From contig CM021316.1 in the NCBI GenBank assembly GCA_010645155.1, positions 3,268,235-3,332,234 of the forward strand: a stretch of 64,000 bases of DNA, read 5' to 3'. The position numbers and the translations under genes are program-made. The notes under the pieces are model-generated. The model worked only from the letters and a program-made list of their open reading frames with translations, made no database searches and was not told the origin of the DNA. Positions 45,121 to 55,420 of this stretch are shown one piece after another; position 1 is the stretch's first letter, and the number at the start of each line of letters is the position of its first letter. This stretch comes from Tigriopus japonicus (lineage: Eukaryota > Arthropoda > Copepoda > Harpacticoida > Harpacticidae).

Positions 45121-45618
45121 CAATCTTTAGGAATATTCAGCTTGTAAAGAGAGTAAATGATCAAAATAGTTTATATAATTAATGTTTATATGAAATTTGA
45201 TCTACCAATGAGTTACTGTTGGCAGATCTGTACAACCCTTGAATAATGGGTTGGTCAGGAATAGTGTAAGATAAATGTCATTTGTGTTTTTTCCTTCCTC
45301 TTTATTTTGGTTGTCTTTTTCCTGGGAACCACTTACAAGAACGATAATCAACGGTGCATATGCCTATGGTTGAATGGATCAGACTGTTGTTCCAGGTTCT
45401 CTCTATCAATTGAATACTTGATTTGACTTTTGCCACCTTCAATTTGGGCGGCGCGATTATTGATTTATAATGATTTAGATCGCAATTGATGATTGTGATT
45501 GATTGAACTTAGTCAGTACAAGAATGAAAATCAATATTAATTACATATAAATTGGGATTCCATTTAGTTTTCGAACAAACTGTTTTACTCGATGACTTTT
45601 TTAATGATTCGAACGGAC

Positions 45619-45827
45619 NNNNNNNNNNNNNNNNNNNNNNNNNNNNNNNNNNNNNNNNNNNNNNNNNNNNNNNNNNNNNNNNNNNNNNNNNNNNNNNNNN
45701 NNNNNNNNNNNNNNNNNNNNNNNNNNNNNNNNNNNNNNNNNNNNNNNNNNNNNNNNNNNNNNNNNNNNNNNNNNNNNNNNNNNNNNNNNNNNNNNNNNNN
45801 NNNNNNNNNNNNNNNNNNNNNNNNNNN
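45619..45827. other. Assembly gap (209 N)
   Basis: Unknown bases inside the Mutator-like element. Any ORF drawn through it is meaningless. Confidence 0.98.
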
Positions 45828-46041
45828 TGCAGCATAGTCCTTGACGGACAATTCTCCTTTCTGCCCATTTGGTCGCTCGCAACGGCCTCTAGCGGTTTGT
45901 AATCCGAAACTCTGAGCTATCGCCCCCCTTGCTTTTAACGTAACGCAACATTAGTAAAATTACTCACGCAACTAAAGGGTTCCGTTTTCTGCCGCCAGTC
46001 GAAAAAATTCGTGTGTCGGAAAAACTGTTTGAATAGTTATC

Positions 46042-46611
46042 TCCCGCTATGAAGTAGAAGTTTAAGACAAATCAATGATATGTTCAAGCAGATTAGATGC
46101 TTTTAAGATGGCCAAAAATTTCTGTCCAAGTAGGCCTTAAGGAAGCGCATGTGATGCTTGATTTCTCCATATTCTCCCTTGTCTAGAAAATTTCAAAGAC
46201 TGGAGAGTTTTAAGTTACGAATTTTCAGAAATATCACATAAAGTAGCAGAACAAATGTATACAAAAGTTTTCGTCTATAATTAAAAATGAATAACATTCT
46301 CGGCCACAGTACTAATTATCACTTGATTCACCTTGTTTTCTCATTCGCACGATCTTTTCTCGGGCTCACTGTCGACGAGTGTAGTTGCAAAAGGGGAACG
46401 AGTGTAAGAAAGTATACGTGTCGTGTGTACTTATGGCTCGCAACTATACTTTGGTTGACGCCGGATGCCAAGTACATTAGCAGAAAGGGGTTTCGTTCTT
46501 AAATCGGTATGTTAGCGCGAAACTCGAAGCGAGTATACACAACTATATTTGCAACTATACTTTAGTGTTTGAAATAACTACTGCATCATCCGAGCTAATG
46601 TCTCGCAAAAA
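46042..46611. other. No gene recognised
   Basis: Spacer between the Mutator-like element and the LINE tail. The 71-codon plus frame at 46287-46502 has no family signature. Confidence 0.5.
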
Positions 46612-49600
46612 AATTATGAATAATAATAATAATATGTTTATTGCGACTCAAGGTCATGTCAGGTTGTATAAAATAAAGTAAAATATTGTAAAAATATATA
46701 TATGTGTTCTCATATAAATGGTTGTGACATGTCAAATGTTAAAAAACGTTATAATAGACAAATTATATTGTGGTATCACAGGTGAGTTGACTAGAATGGT
46801 TTCAGTGCACATGAAAGAAATGAAGAGGAGATTGACAGACAGTACAAATACAATTGGGTAGAGGGAGATGATGAAAATCTTGGTTATTGCAGTAGATAGG
46901 GTGGGTCAGATTGAACAGATCCTTCGTCAGTTCCCGTCTTTGGTGGAGTTGGGCAGGAAGCCGGACGAAGGTGCGTGACCGCCAATATTCCGAAGGGATG
47001 TCAGGCCAAGGACAATAAGGTGTTGTCAAGTCCTTGACCGGGAAGGACAGCATATGTCCAGACATCACCTCCGGAAAGGTCAGGTTCCTAACACTATTGG
47101 ACACTAACCTTGCCAGCCCGATGGTGAGGGGCTCGGTTTCGCATAGGAAATGGGTCCATGCATTATTGGCATATTGGGGCACGCAGAGGTATCTTTTGAG
47201 GAATTTGGTGAAGGTGGCATCGGCGGATTTGAGGGCGGATTGGGCGGAGTTGGGAAGCCAGAGGTGCAGGCCGTAGAGGAAGATGGGGGTGATGTAAGTC
47301 TGGAAGAGTTGAAGAACTATTGGCAGAGGAAGATTCTTGATAGGAAGTTTATTGCATATGTATCCGATCCTGGCCCTGGCCTTGGTTATTGCGATGTTGA
47401 GGTGTTTGGTGAAGGAGAGTTGGGTGGTGAAGGTGAAACCGACATAGTTAAAAAACTTGACGATTTCAATCGGACTATTATTGATGTGGAAGGAGGTGGG
47501 AGGCAGACGACCTTTATGGAAAACCATGGCCTTTGTCTTGATGGTGTTGACTTGAAGGCCGTTCTCTTGGCAATAACCGTGGAGAGCATTGATGGCATTT
47601 TGCAATTCCACGGCTGAATCAGCCAAGAGAACCAGGTCGTCTGCATATTGTAGATATTGTATTCTATTGTTGTTGATGATGGGGCCTTGGTGAGAAAGGG
47701 CTTCGGGCAGGTCGGATACATAGAGGTTGAAAAGGATTGGCGATAGTGGATCCCCCTGCGGAAGGCCGATGGATGTGAAGTAGCAGGGGGATAGGTCCTC
47801 ACCAGATCGAATGGAGCATCTGAGTCCCGCGTAGATGTCCGCAAGCAGGACACAGATGGAACGCGGAATTCCCCATAGTTGGAGTTTGGAGAATAACCGC
47901 GTTCGGTCCACCCTGTCGAATGCTTTGGAAAAATCCACAAAGCATCCATATACTCTCCTCTTAGTGCTGATGTTTGATTGCACAATTTCGTAGAGGAGAG
48001 TGGCTGCCGAGGTGGTTGAGCGGCTTCTCCGGAATCCGAATTGGAACTCGGGAAGGAGATTCCTTTCCTCGGCCAATCCGGAGAAGCGGGCAGCTAGCAG
48101 GGTGGACATCATCTTCAAGAAGGGGTTTTCCAAGGCGATGGTCCTATGATTGTCTGGAATGTCCTTGGGCCCCTTCTTATGGATGAAGATGATGGCTGAC
48201 TCCATCCAGTCTGGTGGGAAGAAAGATGTTTGGAGGGCGTGGCTGAAGAGATCTTGTAGGAGTGGTTGGATTTGGGTCCGGAGAAGTGAAAGTTGGAAGG
48301 GAGAAACCCCTGATGTCGACGGGGCCTTGCTCTTCATCTTCTTGAAGGCCTCATCCATCTCGGATTCCGTGAAGGGCTGCAAAAGGGGATGATGTTCTTC
48401 CAAGCAGCCCTGGACCTCCTCCACCACTGTTTCGGATGACGATGAAAACAGTTCTTGGCAGTGGAGGAGGAATTTGCTCACCGGAATTTCCGAGTTGGCG
48501 GCGGGCTTTCTTGCACGTTTGTACAAGCCCGCCATCCTGGACGAAGCCGATGAAGAGAGCAGGTTCTCCACTTCCAATCTTTGGTGGGCCGACTCGGCGC
48601 TCCGCAGAGACTTGTGATATGCAATTCTTGCAATTGCATATTGCTCCCAAGTCTCTGGTGTTTGGCTCCTCTTGGCACTTCGCAATTTTTGGAGCATTTG
48701 ACCCCTCAGCTCTCGATGGTATGGGCTGAACCAAGGGGTCTTGGGTCCTCTTCTCCTCACCTGAACTGAAGAGGACTCTTGGAATGCTTGCGAAATGCCT
48801 TGGGCCACTGCAGTTGGATTGTAGTCCTTCCCGGTGTCGATGGATAACTGCAGGGCCTCGAGTTGAGCCGCGCACTCCTGCACATTGACCACGGACCTCC
48901 CCTTTCGAGTCACGCCCAGATGATGGAAGTTTCTGGGCATTTTGAAGGTGACTGAAATGGGGAGGTGATCAGAAACGGCCAGTTGATGAACATAACTGGC
49001 CGGAGATGGAAGATTTTCTGATATGAAGATGTGGTCAAGTACGGAGGCGCCCCGGGAGTAGGTGTGTGTTGGGACTCCCGGGTCAGAGCGCAGAGTGATT
49101 CTCCATTGACTCAGAATCTTGGCGAGTTCGGAGAATTCACTCGAGTCGGGTCGGATGTTGAAGTCACCACCAATGATGACTTTCTCCGGATTCTTCACCT
49201 TCTTGAGGATGGATGTGAGATCCGAGACAAGGTCGTCATAGTCCGTGGTTGGCTGATAATAAACGCCAATGATGGTAAAGCCTTGGGCATCCACGGCTAT
49301 GTGATGAGGAGAGGACGAGAGTAGGGTGGGCTCAAAGCGTTTGGTAATGTAGAGCTCCAACCCTCCGCTGGGCCTGCCACGCCCAGCGGGCTTTCTGGCG
49401 TGAACCACAAAGCTCTGCTTTCCAGCAAAGCAGCTCTCGTGTTTCTCCTCGGTGACCCACGTCTCGGACAGGAAGGTGAAGGCGTGTCCTCGGATCTTGT
49501 TGAGGCACTGACCCACTCCAGCCACTCGCAGCATGTTCGCCCGTCCATGGCAATTGAGGAAAAGGGCCGACACCGGTTGATTCCCTCCTCTCCGCTGTTT

Positions 49601-49879
49601 CCGCCGCCGCCGATGATTCCTCGCGATACCGAGTTGTTCAATCTGACCTAGAAGAGATGAGTTGATATGGGATTGAGGGGGAAAGGGAAAGGAAGATTGG
49701 GAAGAGGAGGAAGAGGACAAGGGCGTTGAAGGGGGTTTGAGGGCAAGCAGCTCACGTCTTGAGTAAGACGTGGCTGGGGGATTATGGAAAGAGGAAGGAT
49801 TGGAAGGGGAAGGAGTGCACTGAAGGGGGGTTATCACAGGGTCATTGGGGGCCACGGCAAATCGTGGGCGTGTCCCCAC
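46612..49879 (-). mobile_element. Non-LTR retrotransposon (LINE), 5'-truncated
   Basis: Minus-strand element with an EN-RT ORF (49879-46802) and a 3' UTR of about 190 bp ending GAGTCGCAATAAAC, then (ATT)n at 46620-46634. The simple-repeat tail and lack of poly(A) recall I- and related clades. No ORF1 is seen upstream of 49880, so the 5' part is missing or the element is single-ORF. A dead fragment of the family is at 3288-3505. Confidence 0.9.
46802..49879 (-). CDS. LINE ORF2: AP endonuclease and reverse transcriptase
   Basis: An open frame of 1025 codons. The first 100 residues are Pro/Ser-rich and then basic (RNHRRRRKQRRGG). The apurinic-type endonuclease spans about 105-310 with ALFLNCHGRANML, FLSETWVTEE, IIGGDFNIRPD, GASVLDHIFIS and the terminal SDHLPISV. 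RT spans about 520-790 with CFVDFSKAFDRVDR, GLPQGDPLSPILFNLYVSDL and the catalytic QYADDLVLLADS near residue 745. The C-terminus has a Cys/His cluster (CICTVCQSPLHFFHVH). Endonuclease and RT catalytic motifs appear intact. The frame begins directly after a TGA and has no in-frame ATG near its start, so the natural start is lost or lies upstream past a lesion. Confidence 0.93.
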   Translation of the reverse strand: MGTRPRFAVAPNDPVITPLQCTPSPSNPSSFHNPPATSYSRRELLALKPPSTPLSSSSSSQSSFPFPPQSHINSSLLGQIEQLGIARNHRRRRKQRRGGNQPVSALFLNCHGRANMLRVAGVGQCLNKIRGHAFTFLSETWVTEEKHESCFAGKQSFVVHARKPAGRGRPSGGLELYITKRFEPTLLSSSPHHIAVDAQGFTIIGVYYQPTTDYDDLVSDLTSILKKVKNPEKVIIGGDFNIRPDSSEFSELAKILSQWRITLRSDPGVPTHTYSRGASVLDHIFISENLPSPASYVHQLAVSDHLPISVTFKMPRNFHHLGVTRKGRSVVNVQECAAQLEALQLSIDTGKDYNPTAVAQGISQAFQESSSVQVRRRGPKTPWFSPYHRELRGQMLQKLRSAKRSQTPETWEQYAIARIAYHKSLRSAESAHQRLEVENLLSSSASSRMAGLYKRARKPAANSEIPVSKFLLHCQELFSSSSETVVEEVQGCLEEHHPLLQPFTESEMDEAFKKMKSKAPSTSGVSPFQLSLLRTQIQPLLQDLFSHALQTSFFPPDWMESAIIFIHKKGPKDIPDNHRTIALENPFLKMMSTLLAARFSGLAEERNLLPEFQFGFRRSRSTTSAATLLYEIVQSNISTKRRVYGCFVDFSKAFDRVDRTRLFSKLQLWGIPRSICVLLADIYAGLRCSIRSGEDLSPCYFTSIGLPQGDPLSPILFNLYVSDLPEALSHQGPIINNNRIQYLQYADDLVLLADSAVELQNAINALHGYCQENGLQVNTIKTKAMVFHKGRLPPTSFHINNSPIEIVKFFNYVGFTFTTQLSFTKHLNIAITKARARIGYICNKLPIKNLPLPIVLQLFQTYITPIFLYGLHLWLPNSAQSALKSADATFTKFLKRYLCVPQYANNAWTHFLCETEPLTIGLARLVSNSVRNLTFPEVMSGHMLSFPVKDLTTPYCPWPDIPSEYWRSRTFVRLPAQLHQRRELTKDLFNLTHPIYCNNQDFHHLPLPNCICTVCQSPLHFFHVH

Positions 49880-50369
49880 TCACGGATATCACAGATTTGT
49901 ACTATTAGAAACGAATTAAAACATTTTTTTGTCACGAGAGGTAAAAAAGCGTGTTCGCCATTCGAGGCGTCAGCTGACGATCAAATTATAATGGTCATAT
50001 TTCATAAGTTGGTTCCATGACAAGTGACCATGTTTCATAAGATGGTCCCTTGTCAGACTTATTTTGATCAAAAATCACGTTTGTTATTTCTTTGTCCTGA
50101 AAATTGAAACTTACCTGGTATTTTTATCTTTTCATTGAAATATTCGTATTCGGACCTATACGCTCCTGGGTATTTTTGATAATAATGGTTGTTTCCTGAT
50201 TCAACTGAAATTGAAAAAACTTCTTTCCTAAAACAATGCAATTGATTTTCATTACCATCATTATATACGGTACGTCCCGAACATTTTAGTTACACTAGAA
50301 AGGTATTAAAATGCTATAAGGGTGTACATTTTTAAACAATTTTATTTACCAATGTAACTGCCCTTGAGC
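49880..50369. other. No gene recognised
   Basis: Spacer between the LINE 5' end and the Tc1 relic. Only short ORFs. Confidence 0.5.
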
Positions 50370-51345
50370 TTAATACAACTTGATATTGTTTGGGGCATTC
50401 CTGCCATATGGTTCTCCAAAGTGTTGGGTTCAATCTCTGATCAGGCTTGTTTCACTTGTAATTTGAGTTGTTTAAGGTTGACATCAGGTATCTTTTTAAA
50501 GCCTTTGCTTCAAGATTGACCAAAGATTTTCAATTGGATACAGGTCAGGTGAATTAGGTCAAAACCCAGGAAGGTTTTTTTAGCACCACATTTAGGCAAG
50601 ATGAGAGTTTTGTCTGGGCGCCCCATCCTGTTGAAAAATCGCAGCGGACATGTTGCTCACCATTCTGCGTGCTAACGGCGGACTTCTCCTGGCCTTTTTG
50701 GTGAAGGCAGTCAAACATGGACTAGCAAGGATCTTCTCCAAATAGTATTGGTCGGTCACACGCTAATCTTTTTCAATGATGTAAATCTCAGACAGAATCG
50801 ACATTATTCCCCAAACCATGACGGACTTTGGGTGTTTTGAGTTTGTTGGGTGGGAACTTCGGCGCTAGAATACGCCAACACTTGATTAATTTGGGCATTT
50901 GTTGGCTGAAACAGATGAATGGGACACTCATCTGAGAAGTACACCCGTCTCCAGTCATCACCAGTCCATCCTTTCCACTCCTTGCTGAATTTTAGCCTTG
51001 CCAGCCTTGAGCACTGGTGATTTTTGGCCTTTTTGGTCTTCTATACGATTTAAGGCCAAGCTTATCCTTCATGTAACAGTGCACTGATGATTTGGAACTT
51101 TTGTAAACATTTCCGCCATTGTCTGCCGCTAAATTCGCTGTGGAACAGTATCTCTTACCCACTGACTTGGGGATGATAATCTTGGCCACGTGGGTACGGC
51201 TAGAAGGCCGTCCTGTCCATGGATGATCTTTAATGCTCTTCCCTCTCCCAATTTTTTTCTTACACAAAAAACGGTGTTAGGGGAAACCTTGAGAGTCTTT
51301 GCTAGGGTTCTAATGGACATTCCAGTCTTACGCATGGAGGAACGT
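50370..51345 (-). pseudogene. Decayed Tc1-type transposase
   Basis: Minus-strand pieces follow the Tc1 order. A helix-turn-helix region reads MSIRTLAKTLKVSPNTVFCVRK (about 51330-51250), then GQDGRPSSRT. Next comes DKLGLKSYRRPKRPK near 51080-51030, then WTGDDWRRVYFSDECPIHLF with the first catalytic Asp (about 50975-50915). FQQDGAP with the second Asp is near 50620, and NSPDLYPIENLWSILK with the Glu near 50540. Several frame changes and stops separate these. Clear TIRs were not found, so the element ends are unknown. Confidence 0.8.
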
Positions 51346-51476
51346 CCCCGAAGCTCTTATTTGAAAAGTGACCCCCATGGGACGAGTGGTTGCGTGATCC
51401 CGAAAACCACTTTGCGCAACTGTTTAATAATTAGCTAGTGCAGCACAAACCAGCTCCAGACTTCTCAGTTCTAGCT

Positions 51477-52690
51477 CAGTGTGGCCAACTAGCATTTTTC
51501 AATGCTAAATTCTGAAAATTAGCATTTTTTCAAGGGCAAAAGCATTGCAGAATTTTGATTAGCATCGCTCAGATTTTTAGCATTTTTCTAGCATTATTTG
51601 AAAGGCTCTAGAATAAAAAAAAATAGCATAGCATTTTAGCATTATTCTAGCATTTTTTGGAAAAAAACATCCAATTTTGGGGTTCAAAGACAGCTGATTT
51701 TGACAGCTGAATTTGCCCACTTTCCCTGACTTAAAAAAGTTAAATTGGAAGACTCGGGATCTTTATTTTTAAGTTGGTTCTACAGTACAGGTAACCAAAT
51801 TTCTGTTTATAGGCTTGTCTAGACAACTTGAGAAGGGGCATAAATCATAACCTGTCTCAAAAAAGATTTGATTTGTGATGGAACTACAACACCAACTACA
51901 GAAAACAGCTTTTTAAACTTAGAATGGATAAATCAGTGTTTCAGTTAAAAAAAACGGATCAAAAAGGGCTTCTGACCAAAACTATTTTTGTTAAAAGAGG
52001 GCTTTTTTTGAAATGAAAAGTAGCTGATTACAAAATTCTTAACATGCAAAATTCACTTTGAAATTTAAGTTATTGATGTGTTTGATGTTGAGAGATTACA
52101 AATTTTATAACATAAGAAAAATAAGTTGCAAAGGTTTCTGAACCAAGAAATATTCAACTTTGGTGTGAAATTTCAGTCTTTAAAATGCATGTCTGCTTTT
52201 GGTTTTGATAGAGGCATAAGTGAAATTGAAACAAAAAACGCTTTTGGTCCATCACTAGTTTCAATTCAATCCTAGAAAATTTGAAGAAATCATTTAAAAC
52301 AAAATGTTTGATTTCTTAGAAAACCTTAAATTTTTCAAGAAAATGACTTTTTATGATTGTCATAAAAATAAGTGTTGCATGGCTTGCCAACTGTTTTGTT
52401 TTGCTCTTTATGATTTATTTCACAATCAATGCATTAAAAATTTTTGAAGACAAAGTTTTTAACTAGTTTTGGCAAGTAGCAGAAAAATATATTTTGTGTC
52501 AATTTCAGCAAAATTAAAGTCAAAATATAGATTCAAATATTCACTAATGGGCATAATAGCCGCTGCAGTCCCTTTTTTGTATTAGAAAAAGTAGCATTTT
52601 TCTAGCACTTTCCATTTTCCAACTAGCATTTTTCTAGCATTGATTTGACTTTAACTAGCATCGCCGCTCCAAAAAAAGTTGGCCACCCTG
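51477..52690. mobile_element. hAT-like MITE, 1214 bp, with 8-bp TSD
   Basis: The termini CAGTGTGGCCAAC and GTTGGCCACCCTG are inverted with one mismatch. A perfect TSD TTCTAGCT flanks them (51469-51476 and 52691-52698). Both subterminal regions are packed with TAGCATTTTTCTAGCA-type motifs in direct orientation. The interior is AT-rich and non-coding. Confidence 0.93.
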
Positions 52691-52699
52691 TTCTAGCTA

Positions 52700-53786
52700 A
52701 GCAGGCAGACGACGGCGACAGTTGTTTGATCCGTGACCTCTAGATGACTCAGGCTGTATTTTCTGGATTGACTCTGAGAATCAAACTTCAAGCAAGATAT
52801 TTGCCTTCCAAACAGGGTAGTGCCCTTTATGACGTTCCTTATGAAACCATCCTTTTAAGGAATGTTGTTAGGTAATCCCTTGTATAAGGTGGTTTGGCGA
52901 CGTCAAAATTGAGATATTTCTATTTCATTTATCTATGCTCTTAGCTAGGATTACTGTGCAGCTCATAGTGAACATTCGAGCGCCAGATCGTGACGAATAG
53001 AGTTCGCGGCGCACTGAGCACGTCAAGACCGTCATTTAGCCCGGAATGGGGAAGAAGCTTTTTAACGTTATTTTAGACGAAGTAAAGTTAAGTTAGGTAA
53101 AGTTAGGTTAGGTAAGGTTAGGTTAAGTTTGGTTTGGTTTAAGTTTAAGTTTTGATTTTAATGTGTTTTTAATTGTTAACATTTAAAAGATAAAGTAGAA
53201 TATTAGGAGGAGGAATGGAGTGATGGAAACTAAAAACTCTCTTCTTTTTGTCAATATCTATGACGCTAAGAATATTATCCTGGACCGATCACGCAACCTC
53301 TCAGATCGGAGGGGTAGGTTAACCAGTAAGACCCCAACGCTCCCATTGTCCAAGTAACGGACATTTCGGACAAGTCCGGACATTGTAATTTTTAAAAATA
53401 TTATGGCTTTGCAAATGCACCCTAGAGATGTTTGTTTTGTTTCAGAGTTTGTTAAGCATGGTGTTCAAAACTGGTTGAGTTGGTGCAACATTATTCTGGT
53501 AAACGAAACAATATTAACTTGTCCTCTTCAAAAGTGTGACCTTATCTTATCGTAAATAGGCGTAACTAAATCTTTCGGGACATATTGTATATTGTTATAG
53601 TACAAAAAACATCAGATTGAGATCTTAAACAAATAAGAAGTTAGAAAGTTTCTAAACAGTTCATTGAGATGAAGCAAACTCTTGAAATTAAAGGAACACT
53701 TTGCCCCGGCAACGATTGATCAGTTTTTTGTTAAGAATTATGTGTTTTTGAGTTTTACGTGTTCTATGGGACACGCAGGGCCACAC
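52700..53786. other. No gene recognised
   Basis: Spacer that contains the TTAGG-rich tract at 53093-53125. The rest shows no ORF above about 70 codons. Confidence 0.5.
53093..53125 (+). repeat. Short TTAGG-rich (telomere-like) tract
   Basis: Four TTAGG units occur within 33 bp, separated by TAAAG or AA spacers, then change to GGTTTGG. TTAGG is the common arthropod telomere repeat. The tract is too short and degenerate to be a telomere. Confidence 0.5.
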
Positions 53787-54514
53787 CAGGGCCACCAAAT
53801 TTTGGTAAAAAAATATTACCAAAAATGTTTGATTTTTGGTAATTGTTTTAAGAAATAATGTAACGAAGTCGGATTTTTTGGTATTTTCTTTCTCAATAAC
53901 TAGCAAAAACTGACCATTTCCTGTACTCCCATCATCTGTAAGTCCTACTTCACACCTTGGAATAGCTGGAAAACTATATACGCACTGTTACAACTGTTTA
54001 AACCCCCTGTGTCTTTTTTATTTTGATTTTGCCATCCTCTTTCCTGATCATTCTAAAGGAAGTAAGCAATTTCCCTAAATTATTTTGAAATTTTCTCACT
54101 TTTGTAACTTTGGACAAAAATTGCATGTTTTTTGTAATTACCATTGTAAAGTATGATTTACATGTAATCACACTGTAATTACTAAAAGTTTCAATATTTG
54201 TCCAAAATTACAAAAATGCGGAAAATTTTACAAATAATATGGAAAATTGGTGGAATTTTCTGGTGGTCAATGACTGGTAGCACTGAAGATAAACTAGATA
54301 TTTTTATTGCAACCTTTTTTATCTCATGTAATGTCGGCTTGTTTTCTAACTTTGATTTTGCAGATGAAGTAAACTCTTTTCAGAAAATTTTCAGCACAAC
54401 AACCAATTTTCCACATATTTCTAAAATGTTTCCCATTTTTGTAGTTTTGGACAAAAATTGACATTTTTGGTGATTACAGTGAAAAATGTAATTTACAACT
54501 ATCTGGTGGCTCTG
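53787..54514. mobile_element. hAT-like MITE, TSD not evident
   Basis: Ends CAGGGCCACCAAATTTTGGT and TGGTGGCTCTG are inverted. The interior carries repeated TTGGACAAAAATTG and TTTTGTAATTAC motifs in both orientations. The flanks (GGCCACAC and CTGATAAC) do not match, so the ends may be decayed. Confidence 0.6.
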
Positions 54515-54682
54515 CTGATAACAAGTTACAGAGGGAGTCACTGCAACTTTCTTTGGAAACTATTTTCAAAATAGTGCTAAAATAGAAGCAGACAAGAACC
54601 TTTAAGAAATAAAATGCATGCACTACAAGAAATGCCTATAGGCCTCTAAAATTTTCTTTTGGCATCTTGTGGGGATTTAGAC

Positions 54683-54932
54683 CAAGGGTTGGCAGCCGGT
54701 GGGTGGTGGCCCACATGTTGGCCCAAGGATGGTCTTTGGTGGGCCCATGAGCTATGGGGAAAGACGAAAATTGTGGGCCGGCGAGATATCCATTGTTCTG
54801 TACTCGGGGGGCTCAAAGCTCTTTGATCGCCAATTTGTGCATCTCTGAACCTACCAACGTCTGTTTGATAGCCCCTGACTTCACAAAGCCAAATTTGGTG
54901 GGCTTTAACCCAACAGAGGTTGCTGACCCCTG
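54683..54932. mobile_element. hAT-like MITE, 250 bp
   Basis: The termini CAAGGGTTGGCAGCC and GGTTGCTGACCCCTG are inverted with a few mismatches. The flanks ATTTAGAC (54675-54682) and ATTTAGAA (54933-54940) agree at 7 of 8 bases. The interior is rich in GGCCCA motifs. It has no functional ORF. Confidence 0.82.
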
Positions 54933-55420
54933 ATTTAGAAAATGCGCTTTTGCAATATTTTTCACGCAGATCATTGACGTGTGAGAATACATCCTTTGAC
55001 ATCAACTTTATGAACTTCTCCGGTGATTTTTGAAGGTCTAAAGTTGCCAATTTATAACCACATTGACCATTTATATGAAAGAGGACTGCTCCATTTTTTA
55101 CCATGAACATCACCTTACCATAAGCATCGTGTAAGCACGTTGACATAAGTAAGGTCCTGCATTGTATTGAATCAAAAGACACAATCTCAACCATCTGATC
55201 AATTGTGATCAGTCTGATCACTAGCGGTGCAGATTTCTGGCAATAGGCCCAAAAATGGCAAGTAAAATGGCAAATAGGCACAAACAATTACCAAAATATA
55301 GGAAAACTGGCCATTAAATTCGATAATCAACATTATGTTTCACCAACAATAAAGTGGAATGCAAAAGTATGAATATTTAAGAGAAAATATTTTTAGTCCA
55401 TTAAATAATCAATATATCCG

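Larger units (their letters stand above)
42020..46032. mobile_element. Mutator-like element by TIR and TSD, about 4.0 kb
   Basis: Terminal inverted repeats of about 100 bp begin TCAAACASTTTTTCCGACAC and continue with GACTGGCGGCAGAAAACGGA and TAGTTGCGTGAGTAATTTTA. They are nearly identical at 42020-42115 and 45935-46032. A 9-bp duplication ATAGTTATC flanks them (42011-42019 and 46033-46041). A partial third TIR copy lies inside at 42165-42185. Long TIRs with 9-bp TSDs fit Mutator. The interior has no transposase that I can see. It is mostly degenerate CCAAGACCGATT-type repeats, a nested palindrome and a 209-bp gap. One 60-codon ORF (42458-42640) with a WKAYKCFACTKDNQTRGRL stretch is only weakly zinc-finger-like. 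Confidence 0.75.

Noticed and set aside
45509..45902. ORFs of 81-119 codons across the N run
   Set aside because: They consist mostly of undetermined residues from the gap.
46287..46502. 71-codon plus ORF as a small secreted protein
   Set aside because: No convincing signal peptide, splice sites or family. ORFs of this size are expected by chance here.
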